The notes beneath the pieces were generated by a model that had not been told where the DNA came from, did no database searches, and saw only the letters and a list, made by a program, of their open reading frames with translations. Positions 17,533 through 27,056 of a stretch of 64,000 nt of DNA are shown here, in pieces. Both the position numbers and the translations under genes were made by a program. The stretch lies in assembly GCA_023257625.1 (NCBI GenBank), contig JALRBW010000058.1, forward strand, positions 1-64,000. Reading direction: 5' to 3'. Position 1 is the stretch's first letter. Each line of letters starts with the position of its first letter. This DNA is from Flavobacteriaceae bacterium (GTDB taxonomy: Bacteria; Bacteroidota; Bacteroidia; Flavobacteriales; Flavobacteriaceae).

Positions 17533-19767
17533 ATGAAAATATTAAAAACATTTTATACCCTAGTATTCGGTTTTTTTACTCTTATCCTTTATAGCCAAGA
17601 AGCTTTAGAGGGTGAAATTTTAACAAAACAAGGAACTTCTACTATCCCTCTAGAAGGAGCTAGTATTTTTTGGATCAATACCCAACAGGGAACAGTTTCT
17701 GATAATAAGGGTAAATTTAAGATTCCATTTTCATCTGAAACCAATCGATTAGTGATTAGCTATATTGGTTTTAAGACAGACACACTTACAATAATACAAA
17801 GTTATATTTCTCATTTAATGGTTTCCTCAGAAGCAGAATCATTAGATGAAGTTACCCTAACACAACGTCGTAAGGCCATTCAAAAATCATACTTTGAAGC
17901 TCAAAATATAATGACAGTCAATAGTGCAGAATTACTTAAAGCCGCATGTTGTAATTTGTCTGAAAGTTTTGAAACAAATCCCTCTATCGATGTAAACTTT
18001 TCTGATGCTCTTACAGGAACTAAGCAAATTAAAATGCTTGGTCTAACAAGCCCTTACCTCTTAATTAGTGAAGAAAATATACCTATGGTTAGAGGGGCCT
18101 CACAAGCGTATGGTTTAACTTTTACCCCTGGTACATGGATTGAAAGTATTCAAATTACAAAGGGTACAGGAAGTGTAGTCAATGGATTTGAAAGTATTGC
18201 AGGTCAAATCAATACGGAAATAAAAAAACCTTTTACCGATGTTCCTTTTTTTGTTAATTTATTTACTTCTGCTAATGGGCGACAAGAAGCCAATGTGCAG
18301 GGAAACAAAAAGTGGAATGATCGCTGGAGTTCAGGACTATTTATTCATGCCAATCAAAGAACTCAAGAAATGGATCAGAATTCGGATGGATTTTTAGATC
18401 TTCCATTGTCTAAACAAGTCAATTTCCAAAACAGATGGCAGTATCTAAATGCTGAAAAAGGATGGGTAGGATTTGCAACGGTTCGCTGGCTCGATGACCA
18501 AAAGCAAATTGGATCAAAGGGATTCAATCCTAAATCAACTTCGAATAGTTCACCTTTATGGGGAAGTGAAATACAAACGCAAAGATGGGATGGATCTTTA
18601 AAAATAGGATATGTATTTCCTGAAACACCTTACAAAAGTTTTGGATTTCAATCTGCTTATAGCGACCATAATCAAGAGGCCTTTTATGGAAATCGAAGGT
18701 ATAATATTGATCATGAAAGTGCTTATGCCAATATGTTGTATAATTCAATTATAGGTAATACAAAAAATAAATTCAAAGCGGGTATAAATTTTTCCTATGA
18801 TCGGTATTTTGAAAAGGTAGATCAATTTCAGTTTGATCGTATAGATCGTTCAATGGGAAGTTTTTTTGAATACAGTTATGATAACTTAGAAAACTTTAAT
18901 TTAGTTGCTGGGGGTCGATTAGATATTCATAATCAATTAGGAACTTTTTTCACCCCAAGACTACATCTTCGTTATACACCATTAGAAAAAACAATTCTTA
19001 GGGCTTCAGTGGGAAGTGGTAGAAAAGCGGCAAATATATTTGCAGAGAATCAGATATTGTTTGGTACAAATAGAATTATTAGTATAATTGATAATGGAGG
19101 ATCGATTTATGGTTTAGACCCTGAAAAAGCCTGGAATTATGGATTAAGTCTACGTCAAATCTTTACTATAGGAAAAGGTTCGGGTGATGTGACATTAGAC
19201 TATTACAGTACTCGATTTGATAATCAAGTCGTGGTAGATTGGGAACAACGAGGTAAAATTTTGTTTTATAATTTAGAAGGTGAAAGTGTAGCAAATAGTT
19301 TTCAATTAGGGGTTGATTATGCTCCAACTGAACGAACAAGCTTTCGGTTTGCCTACAAAAATTATGATGTTAAAACCCAATACAATTCGGGGTACTTACA
19401 ACGTCCTCTTCAAGCACAACACATATTCTTTGGAAATTTTGGTTGGGAAACGGAACGAAACTCAAAAGGAGCCCAATGGCGTTGGGATTTAACCTACCAT
19501 GCCCTAGGGAAACAGCGTTTAGTGACTACAATACGTGATGCACAGGGGAGCTATGCTCCTAGTTATGGGTTGTGGAATAGTCAAATTACAAAAGCTTTTA
19601 CAAATTCCTTAGAACTTTACGCTGGTATTGAAAATGCTGCAGACTACAGACAAGAAAACCCCATCATTGGATCTAATGATCCTTTTGGGATAGATTTTGA
19701 TACAGCACAAGTATATGCTCCCATTTTTGGAAGAATGCTTTATGCAGGATTTAGATGGAATTTATAA
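17533..19767 (+). CDS. TonB-dependent outer-membrane receptor of the metal cassette
   Basis: Outer-membrane receptor of 744 residues: signal peptide (1-22), carboxypeptidase-regulatory-like beta domain (24-105), plug (about 115-230) and a 22-strand-type barrel ending in an aromatic strand (AGFRWNL). A vicinal cysteine pair (Cys139-Cys140, in KAACCNLSESFE) sits at the entry of the plug, unusual for siderophore or glycan receptors but seen in receptors adjoining HMA proteins. Neighbours on both sides are HMA or cysteine-pair proteins, so a metal or metallophore substrate is likely. No SusD partner is present, which argues against glycan uptake. Confidence 0.9.
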   Translation: MKILKTFYTLVFGFFTLILYSQEALEGEILTKQGTSTIPLEGASIFWINTQQGTVSDNKGKFKIPFSSETNRLVISYIGFKTDTLTIIQSYISHLMVSSEAESLDEVTLTQRRKAIQKSYFEAQNIMTVNSAELLKAACCNLSESFETNPSIDVNFSDALTGTKQIKMLGLTSPYLLISEENIPMVRGASQAYGLTFTPGTWIESIQITKGTGSVVNGFESIAGQINTEIKKPFTDVPFFVNLFTSANGRQEANVQGNKKWNDRWSSGLFIHANQRTQEMDQNSDGFLDLPLSKQVNFQNRWQYLNAEKGWVGFATVRWLDDQKQIGSKGFNPKSTSNSSPLWGSEIQTQRWDGSLKIGYVFPETPYKSFGFQSAYSDHNQEAFYGNRRYNIDHESAYANMLYNSIIGNTKNKFKAGINFSYDRYFEKVDQFQFDRIDRSMGSFFEYSYDNLENFNLVAGGRLDIHNQLGTFFTPRLHLRYTPLEKTILRASVGSGRKAANIFAENQILFGTNRIISIIDNGGSIYGLDPEKAWNYGLSLRQIFTIGKGSGDVTLDYYSTRFDNQVVVDWEQRGKILFYNLEGESVANSFQLGVDYAPTERTSFRFAYKNYDVKTQYNSGYLQRPLQAQHIFFGNFGWETERNSKGAQWRWDLTYHALGKQRLVTTIRDAQGSYAPSYGLWNSQITKAFTNSLELYAGIENAADYRQENPIIGSNDPFGIDFDTAQVYAPIFGRMLYAGFRWNL

Positions 19768-19783
19768 CTTTAAAAAAAAAAAA

Positions 19784-20128
19784 ATGAAAAAAATAATTGT
19801 ACTTATTTTAATGATTTTACCATTATTGGTAGGAGCTCAAGAGTCTAAAGATAAAAACACTAAAGCTAATTTTTTAGTCAAAGGGAATTGTGAAATGTGT
19901 AAAAAGCGAATTGAAAAAGCAGCACTCTCAGTAAAAGGCATTAAAATGGCAACTTGGGACATACCTTCTAATGTAATTTCAATTATTTATGATCCAAATA
20001 AAACACCATTAGAAGAAATTCATAATACTATTGCAAGTGTGGGACATGATACAGCATTAAGTAAAGCAGATGATGATGTATACAACGCACTTCCAATGTG
20101 TTGTCTTTACGATAGAGAACAAGAATAA
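19784..20128 (+). CDS. Periplasmic heavy-metal-associated (HMA) protein
   Basis: Exported 114-residue protein with a signal peptide (1-18) and one HMA fold. The metal loop is GNCEMC (Cys36, Cys39), and a second vicinal pair, MCC (Cys106-Cys107), closes the protein. The frame is open upstream into the receptor gene, but the ATG chosen follows an A-rich ribosome-binding region and gives the signal peptide. It lies 16 bp after the receptor and is followed by a rho-independent terminator, so it ends the operon. Likely accepts metal imported by the receptor. Confidence 0.88.
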   Translation: MKKIIVLILMILPLLVGAQESKDKNTKANFLVKGNCEMCKKRIEKAALSVKGIKMATWDIPSNVISIIYDPNKTPLEEIHNTIASVGHDTALSKADDDVYNALPMCCLYDREQE

Positions 20129-20135
20129 AATGTGA

Positions 20136-20162
20136 AGCGATCTCAAGGGGTCGCTTTTTTAT
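20136..20162 (+). terminator. Rho-independent terminator of the metal cassette
   Basis: Seven-base stem AGCGATC / GGTCGCT (one G-T pair) with a six-base loop, then a run of T. It starts eight bases after the HMA stop codon. Confidence 0.75.
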
Positions 20163-20363
20163 TTTAGTTTTCCTGAAGCTAGGCTATAAACAGGTCATAA
20201 AAGAAATAATCATAGTGTCTATTTTCTCCTTTTTACCAAAATGTCTAGGTTAAATCCTACATCAAAAGCAAGAAAAAATCTGAACAAATAGATATTACAC
20301 TAAGGTTCTTACTTTACTAAAGAGAATTTATTTTAATAATAAGATTTGATTATATCATATGAA

Positions 20364-20399
20364 TAAAAAAGGCCACTTTATTAAGCAGCCTTTTTTTTT
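20364..20399 (-). terminator. groESL terminator
   Basis: Hairpin AAGGCTGC / GTGGCCTT with two G-T pairs and an eight-base loop, flanked by A-run and T-run on both strands, so it may work in both directions. It lies 18 bp beyond the groEL stop. Confidence 0.65.
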
Positions 20400-20416
20400 A
20401 AATTTTAGAGATGAAA

Positions 20417-22048
<1,632 letters not shown>

Positions 22049-22068
22049 TTTTTTATTTTTTAATGAGG

Positions 22069-22347
22069 TTAAACAATTGCGAGGATATCACTTTCCTTCA
22101 TGATGAGATAATCTTTCCCTTCATGTTGTAATTCAGTTCCTGCATATTTACCGTATAAAACCGTATCGCCTATAGCCACAGTCATTTTGTGATCTTTGGT
22201 ACCTGCTCCTATTGCGACAACAGTTCCTTTTTGTGGTTTTTCTTTAGCAGTATCTGGAATAATAATTCCAGAAGAAGTTTTTGTTTCGGCAGCAGCGGGC
22301 TCAACAAGCACTCTATCTGCTAGTGGTTTAATACTTATTTTACTCAT
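22069..22347 (-). CDS. groS: Co-chaperonin GroES
   Basis: Ninety-two-residue lid of the GroEL chamber, with [10 protein letters not shown] at the N-terminus and [15 protein letters not shown], the mobile loop region. The first gene of the groES-groEL pair. The 110 bp upstream hold an imperfect inverted repeat that may be a terminator for secG or an operator. Confidence 0.98.
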   Translation of the reverse strand: MSKISIKPLADRVLVEPAAAETKTSSGIIIPDTAKEKPQKGTVVAIGAGTKDHKMTVAIGDTVLYGKYAGTELQHEGKDYLIMKESDILAIV

Positions 22348-22407
22348 GGTATTTATAATTAATATTTGGAAGCAATATTTTCATAAATCGTGCCAATACA
22401 ATAAATA

Positions 22408-22434
22408 CTGACAATTTCAATTGAAGAATGTCAG
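22408..22434. repeat. Inverted repeat between secG and groES
   Basis: CTGACA and TGTCAG form perfect six-base arms separated by 15 bases that add three further pairs. There is no strong T-run on the minus strand, so a terminator for secG is possible but weak; a regulatory operator for groES is the alternative. Confidence 0.4.
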
Positions 22435-22457
22435 GCTGTCAGCTTTTATTATATTAA

Positions 22458-22832
22458 TTAATTTGTTCCGTCAGACGAAGAGGCAGGAATTTCTGGAATT
22501 TCCTCTATCGGAGTTGGTTGATTACTTTCAGGAATGGCTTCAGGAATACTTTCTTGAATTGTATTTTCTTGTAATAATTTTGATTCTGAAAGACTATCTG
22601 ATGGAGAAAGTGTAGCGTTTGAGATTAATATAAAAACCAATAAAAGTGTAGCCAATACCCACGTACTTCGGTCTAAAAAATCAGATGTTTTTTGAACCCC
22701 ACCAACTTGTTGTGAGCCTCCTCCAAAAGAAGAAGACAATCCGCCTCCTTTAGGATTTTGAACCATCACCACTAAGATGAGTAAAAAACAAACAACAATA
22801 ATTAGGGCTATAAAAATGGAAAATGTGCTCAT
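22458..22832 (-). CDS. secG: Preprotein translocase subunit SecG
   Basis: Inner-membrane accessory subunit of the SecYEG channel. Two hydrophobic helices (about 3-24 and 55-74) flank the loop with QNPKGGGLSSSFGG, the SecG hallmark. The 124-residue protein has a long acidic, proline- and serine-rich tail, usual in Bacteroidota. It follows the TPR-like gene by 4 bp and leads towards groES. Confidence 0.93.
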   Translation of the reverse strand: MSTFSIFIALIIVVCFLLILVVMVQNPKGGGLSSSFGGGSQQVGGVQKTSDFLDRSTWVLATLLLVFILISNATLSPSDSLSESKLLQENTIQESIPEAIPESNQPTPIEEIPEIPASSSDGTN

Positions 22833-22836
22833 TGGG

Positions 22837-23529
22837 TTAGTCTTTCTTTTTTTCTAAACGTTTTATCGTTTTTATTTGGTCTGCAAAGAAACTATTTTTT
22901 TCTGGATATTTCAAACGTAAAATTTGGTAGGCTTGAAGTGCCTTGTCATATTTTTTTTGCTTTACAAAAACCTTAGCTAAGGTTTCTGTCATAAGTTCAT
23001 CTGAAGATGCCCAACTAAGCTCACTCAAATCTTCTTTATTTTTTTCATCTATGTCAGGCAAAAAACGGCTAGGCTCTTTGGCAAGAAAAGCATCAATTAG
23101 CTGAAACTTTTCGTCCATTTTTTTATTTTTATCTTCTTGCTTTTGAGTTTGTAAAAAATGTGCCCATTCTGAGAAACGCATGGTTGTTGGTAAAATAACT
23201 TCTTTTATTTCGGACTCCTTTATTTCAAATGAAATATCCTCTTGAATTGGAATAACAGTTTTTTCTGATTTTTTATTAAATGATGATTCATCATTTTCTA
23301 GAAATGAATAAATGAGAGAACGATCAAAGGTTGAAATAGCAACTTGTGAAAGCATTTTGTCAAATTCTTCATGCTTTTGTTGCTGAATAGCCTTAAGTAA
23401 ATAGGGTTGAACAAGATGAAAATATGGATAATCGCGCACCAAACTTTCAAGAGCATTTAATTGTAACGGATTAATAGGATCAAATTGATCTAATACTTCA
23501 AAAAGATTTGTGGTGGTTTTAATTACCAT
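22837..23529 (-). CDS. Tetratricopeptide-like protein of the lptE-secG operon
   Basis: A 230-residue cytoplasmic protein with no signal peptide. The last 60 residues contain one clear TPR-like helix pair (LAKVFVKQKKYDKALQAY); the middle is polar and low in complexity. The first 90 residues also have alternating helices (e.g. LVQPYLLKAIQQQ). Its start overlaps the lptE stop by 7 bp. Proteins of this kind sit between lptE and secG in flavobacteria; the function is unknown. Confidence 0.8.
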   Translation of the reverse strand: MVIKTTTNLFEVLDQFDPINPLQLNALESLVRDYPYFHLVQPYLLKAIQQQKHEEFDKMLSQVAISTFDRSLIYSFLENDESSFNKKSEKTVIPIQEDISFEIKESEIKEVILPTTMRFSEWAHFLQTQKQEDKNKKMDEKFQLIDAFLAKEPSRFLPDIDEKNKEDLSELSWASSDELMTETLAKVFVKQKKYDKALQAYQILRLKYPEKNSFFADQIKTIKRLEKKKD

Positions 23530-24056
23530 TTTGCAAGAGTATCGTTAAAAATGTCTTGAGTGATTCGTTCAAATATTTCTTGATGAGCAGCATCTTTCAC
23601 ATCGTATACCTGAAGAGCTGCTGGGAAGTCGTAAAAAAAAGAATAGGTTTTATTAAAATCATCATCTTCTCTTTTGGTGTTAAAAAAACGAAGCGCAACC
23701 GACATTTTTAATCGGTTTTGAGCAGCGGTTATTTGAGCGGTAGCGGACATCGGCGTTACGCTGTATTCAGTAATTTCACCCTCGTAGATCAAATGACCGT
23801 CAGAAGTGACCAAATCCAAATTGGTTTGGTTCATTATTAAATCTTGGAGCGCATTGGTAAATTCATTGTCCAGTCCAGGTTCAACGGTTGATCCGGGTCG
23901 GTTTCCGGCTTGATTTTCAAAGAAATTTACTTGAAATGTGGTGACTCCGGGGGGGATTGATGCCCCAGTGAAGGAATAAAATTTGCATCCTACAAAAAGA
24001 GCAAAGAGAACAAAAAAGCTTAGTAAAGTTAAAAATTTAGTCCTCATCGATATCAT
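23523..24056 (-). CDS. lptE: LPS-assembly lipoprotein LptE
   Basis: Outer-membrane lipoprotein plug of the LptD translocon. A lipobox (FALFVGC, Cys near residue 24) follows the signal sequence. The mature part has the flavobacterial LptE beginning FYSFTGASIPPGVTTF and the segment YEGEITEYSVTP. Length 177 is usual. Starts ATG at 24056 or 24047; either overlaps the end of the sigma54 activator gene (20 or 11 bp), so it is coupled to it. Confidence 0.88.
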   Translation of the reverse strand: MISMRTKFLTLLSFFVLFALFVGCKFYSFTGASIPPGVTTFQVNFFENQAGNRPGSTVEPGLDNEFTNALQDLIMNQTNLDLVTSDGHLIYEGEITEYSVTPMSATAQITAAQNRLKMSVALRFFNTKREDDDFNKTYSFFYDFPAALQVYDVKDAAHQEIFERITQDIFNDTLAKW

Positions 24057-25305
24057 TAAGATCGTATTGTTTGATTTTTCTATAGAGTGTTCTTTCAGAA
24101 ATCCCTAATTCTTTTGAAGCCAATTTACGTTTTCCATTACTTCTTTTCAAGGCTTGTTTAATCATTTCCAATTCTTTTTCTTGTAATGATAGAGGTTCCT
24201 CTTCTTCTATGGTTTCAGCATAAGCGTATTTATCTATAGATTCAGTGGGTTTATAAGTTACAGTTTCATGAACGGGCAACGCTTCAAAAGAAGGGTCAGC
24301 CTCTTCTTTAACAGATTCTTTGCCATAGATTTTTTCAATCAACCCTTGATTTTTTTTATTGGCCTCTTCCAAATTTTCAGAATTGATTAATTCTAAGGTG
24401 AGTTTTTTTAGATCATTTAAGTCACTTTTCATATCAAAAAGTACTTTATATAAAATTTCTCTTTCAGAACTGAAATCACTATCACGCTCTTTTTTATTTA
24501 AAACAGCAGGAAGTTGAGCGCCAGGATCAGGAAGATAGGATCGCAATAACGCGGCATTAATATTGCGTTCTTTTTCTAAAACAGAGATTTGTTCTGCAAT
24601 ATTTCTTAACTGTCTAATATTCCCACTCCATCGGTATTCAGTTAATAAAGCCTGAGCATGTTCATCGAGTTGAAGTTGAGGCATGTGATATTTTTGTGCA
24701 AAATCTGAAGCAAATTTTCGAAACAAAAGGGCAATATCCTCTTTTCTATCTCGCAAGGGGGGTAGCTTTATTTCAACCGTACTCAAACGGTAATATAGGT
24801 CTTCCCTAAATTTACCCCTATCGATAGCGTCCATCATATTGACATTTGTGGCAGCTACAATTCGAGTATTTGATTTTTGGACTTTTGAAGAACCTACTTT
24901 AATAAATTCTCCAGTTTCAAGCACACGTAGTAATCTAACTTGAGTAGGCAAGGGAAGCTCACCAACTTCATCTAAAAAAATGGTACCTCCATCGGCTTCT
25001 TCAAAATATCCTGAGCGGGTTTGTGTTGCCCCAGTAAAGGCTCCTTTTTCATGACCAAATAATTCACTATCTATAGTTCCTTCAGGAATGGCACCACAGT
25101 TTACGGCAATATATTTTGCGTGTTTGCGATGTGAATTTTGATGAATAATTTTGGGAATATTTTCTTTTCCAACACCACTTTCTCCAATAACCAATACTGA
25201 AATATCAGTAGCAGAAACACGCAGTGCTTTTTCTAGAGCACGGTTCAGTCCAATATTATTTCCAATTATACCAAAACGTTGTTTAATTCCTTGTAATGAT
25301 TCCAT
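24037..25305 (-). CDS. Sigma54-dependent transcriptional activator without receiver domain
   Basis: AAA+ enhancer-binding protein. The ATPase domain begins near residue 12: Walker A GESGVGKE (about 39-46), the sigma54 contact loop GAFTGA (about 91), Walker B GTIFLDEVGE, arginine-finger region RLSTVEIKLPPLRDR. After an acidic linker rich in Glu comes a Fis-type helix-turn-helix (residues about 385-415, KLASKELGISERTLYRKI). There is no N-terminal receiver or sensor domain, as usual for this conserved flavobacterial gene between miaB and lptE. What controls its activity is not visible. Confidence 0.93.
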   Translation of the reverse strand: MESLQGIKQRFGIIGNNIGLNRALEKALRVSATDISVLVIGESGVGKENIPKIIHQNSHRKHAKYIAVNCGAIPEGTIDSELFGHEKGAFTGATQTRSGYFEEADGGTIFLDEVGELPLPTQVRLLRVLETGEFIKVGSSKVQKSNTRIVAATNVNMMDAIDRGKFREDLYYRLSTVEIKLPPLRDRKEDIALLFRKFASDFAQKYHMPQLQLDEHAQALLTEYRWSGNIRQLRNIAEQISVLEKERNINAALLRSYLPDPGAQLPAVLNKKERDSDFSSEREILYKVLFDMKSDLNDLKKLTLELINSENLEEANKKNQGLIEKIYGKESVKEEADPSFEALPVHETVTYKPTESIDKYAYAETIEEEEPLSLQEKELEMIKQALKRSNGKRKLASKELGISERTLYRKIKQYDLNDIDED

Positions 25306-25307
25306 AA

Positions 25308-26717
25308 TTAGATCCCTTTTGAATAGCCTATAGCTTCACCTTTTAAAGTGGCTGCAGTACAAGCTTCAATTTTTACATCAACAAAGTCACCCGGTGTATA
25401 TTGTTCTTTTGGAAACACAACAACTGTATTTTGTGTTGTTCTTCCACTCCATGCTTTATCTGAACGTTTCGATTCCTTTTCAATTAATACACAGACTGTT
25501 TTTCCTATAAATTGTTGGTTTCGTATTAAGCTGTGAGCCTGTTGTTTATCGATAATTTGTTGTAATCGTTTCTTTTTAATTTCTTCCGGCACATCATCTT
25601 TCATTTTTCGTGCTGCAAGTGTTCCAGGACGCTCAGAATATGCAAACATAAATCCAAAATCATATTGAACATAGTCCATTAAGTCAAGAGTGTCTTGATG
25701 GTCTTGCTCTGTTTCTGTAGGAAATCCTGCAATCATATCATGAGAAATTCCACAATCAGGAATCAATTCGCGGATGGCATCAATTAACTTTAGGTATTCA
25801 TCACGAGTATGCTGTCGATTCATTTTCTTCAAAATGGCATCACTACCAGATTGAACAGGTAAATGTATATAGTTACAAATATTAGGATATTTTGCCATCA
25901 CTTTAAGAACTCCAATCGACATGTCTTGTGGGTTTGAAGTAGAAAAGCGAATTCGAATTTGCGGATAAGCTTCAGCAACTAAAGCGAGGAGATGTTCAAA
26001 ATATATGGCTGTCTTTTTTTGAAGGGGACTCGCTTTATCAAAGTCTTTTTTTAATCCTCCTCCATACCAAAGGTAACTGTCTACATTTTGTCCTAATAAG
26101 GTTACTTCTTTAAACCCTTTTTCTGATAGAGTATCTATTTCTTTTAAAATACTTTTTGGATCTCTACTTCGCTCTCTTCCTCTTGTGAAAGGCACCACGC
26201 AAAATGTACACATATTGTCACATCCTCGAGTTATTGAAACAAAAGCGGAAACACCATTAGATTGCAATCGTATTGGAGTAATATCTGCATAAGTTTCTTC
26301 TTTAGAAAGAATTACATTTATGGCTTCTCTATTATTTTCTACTTCTTCAAGTAAATGAGGTAAGTCTTTGTAAGCATCAGGCCCAACAACAAGGTCAACT
26401 ATTTTTTCTTCTTCTAAAAATTGGTGCTTTAAACGCTCAGCCATACAACCCATAACGCCCACTTTCATAGTTGGATTTTCTTTTTTGTAGGCATTAAAAT
26501 GCTCTAATCTGTTTCGTACCGTTTGCTCAGCTTTTTCTCGGATTGAACAGGTATTTATTAAGACTAATGATGCTTCAGTAATTTGTGTAGTAATTGTGAA
26601 TCCTTCTTGATTCAATATAGAGGCTACTACTTCGCTATCAGCAAAATTCATTTGACATCCATAACTCTCGATATAGGCTTTTTTTTGTGAAAAACTATTG
26701 TGGATTGAAATAGGCAT
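25308..26717 (-). CDS. miaB: tRNA-2-methylthio-N6-dimethylallyladenosine synthase
   Basis: Radical-SAM methylthiotransferase modifying A37 of tRNAs. N-terminal MTTase domain with YIESYGCQMN and NTCSIREKAEQTVR (auxiliary cluster cysteines), radical-SAM motif CDNMCTFC, and a C-terminal TRAM domain (about 400-465). The start is uncertain. The ATG used gives 469 residues; the frame stays open upstream for 47 more codons to a TTG at 26858, directly below a -7 box, and family members often have some 15 extra residues, so a non-ATG start (for example the TTG at 26807) is possible. It lies 2 bp from the sigma54 activator. Confidence 0.95.
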   Translation of the reverse strand: MPISIHNSFSQKKAYIESYGCQMNFADSEVVASILNQEGFTITTQITEASLVLINTCSIREKAEQTVRNRLEHFNAYKKENPTMKVGVMGCMAERLKHQFLEEEKIVDLVVGPDAYKDLPHLLEEVENNREAINVILSKEETYADITPIRLQSNGVSAFVSITRGCDNMCTFCVVPFTRGRERSRDPKSILKEIDTLSEKGFKEVTLLGQNVDSYLWYGGGLKKDFDKASPLQKKTAIYFEHLLALVAEAYPQIRIRFSTSNPQDMSIGVLKVMAKYPNICNYIHLPVQSGSDAILKKMNRQHTRDEYLKLIDAIRELIPDCGISHDMIAGFPTETEQDHQDTLDLMDYVQYDFGFMFAYSERPGTLAARKMKDDVPEEIKKKRLQQIIDKQQAHSLIRNQQFIGKTVCVLIEKESKRSDKAWSGRTTQNTVVVFPKEQYTPGDFVDVKIEACTAATLKGEAIGYSKGI

Positions 26718-27056
26718 TTCAAGCGTTTCACCATTGAAATCATTAGGATTTCGATTTGGGTTAAGATCTAATAATAAATTATTATTTTGTTTTTCTTTTG
26801 TCTTCAATATTGTGATGTTACGAACTATTGAACTAACTTTTAGTCTCAAAAAAACCAATGCAAAATTACAAAAAAATAAAGAAATACCGACATTTTGTCA
26901 GCAGTTTAAAAGCATATAACGATTAAAATCTAAATGGAGTATTTTATTTTAAAAAAAAAATTACCCCCCTCCTTTTCATATAAGAATTTTGATTTTTAAA
27001 GTATAAAAGTGTAGTGGTATAAGTTTTTTTGTACATTTTCAAAAAAATTAACGTAA
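26718..27056. other. Divergent intergenic region miaB / Asp-box protein
   Basis: Contains the open upstream extension of miaB (to 26858), a -7 box for it at 26861-26868, and about 190 bp of very AT-rich leader for the plus-strand gene, including an A-run followed by a C-run near 26950-26970. No other gene was seen. Confidence 0.5.
26861..26868 (-). promoter_or_regulatory. Candidate miaB -7 box
   Basis: Minus-strand TAATTTTG fits TAnnTTTG exactly. No TTG at the expected -33 distance. Transcription would start near 26857, giving a leader of about 140 bases if miaB begins at the ATG at 26717. Confidence 0.35.

Larger units (their letters stand above)
20129..20416. other. Convergent intergenic region between the metal cassette and groEL
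   Basis: Holds two terminators facing each other, one at each end. The 200 bp between them are AT-rich; no open frame, repeat or RNA signature was recognised. Confidence 0.6.

Noticed and set aside
22360-22400. TTGGCACG followed by TTGC before groES, resembling a sigma54 (-24/-12) promoter
   Set aside because: On the minus strand the GG and GC dinucleotides are 19 bases apart instead of 10, so the spacing is wrong despite the attractive match and the sigma54 activator encoded nearby.
26940-26975. A-run and C-run upstream of the Asp-box gene as a phase-variation tract
   Set aside because: The homopolymers are short for slippage, lie about 80 bases from the ATG and show no known switch structure.
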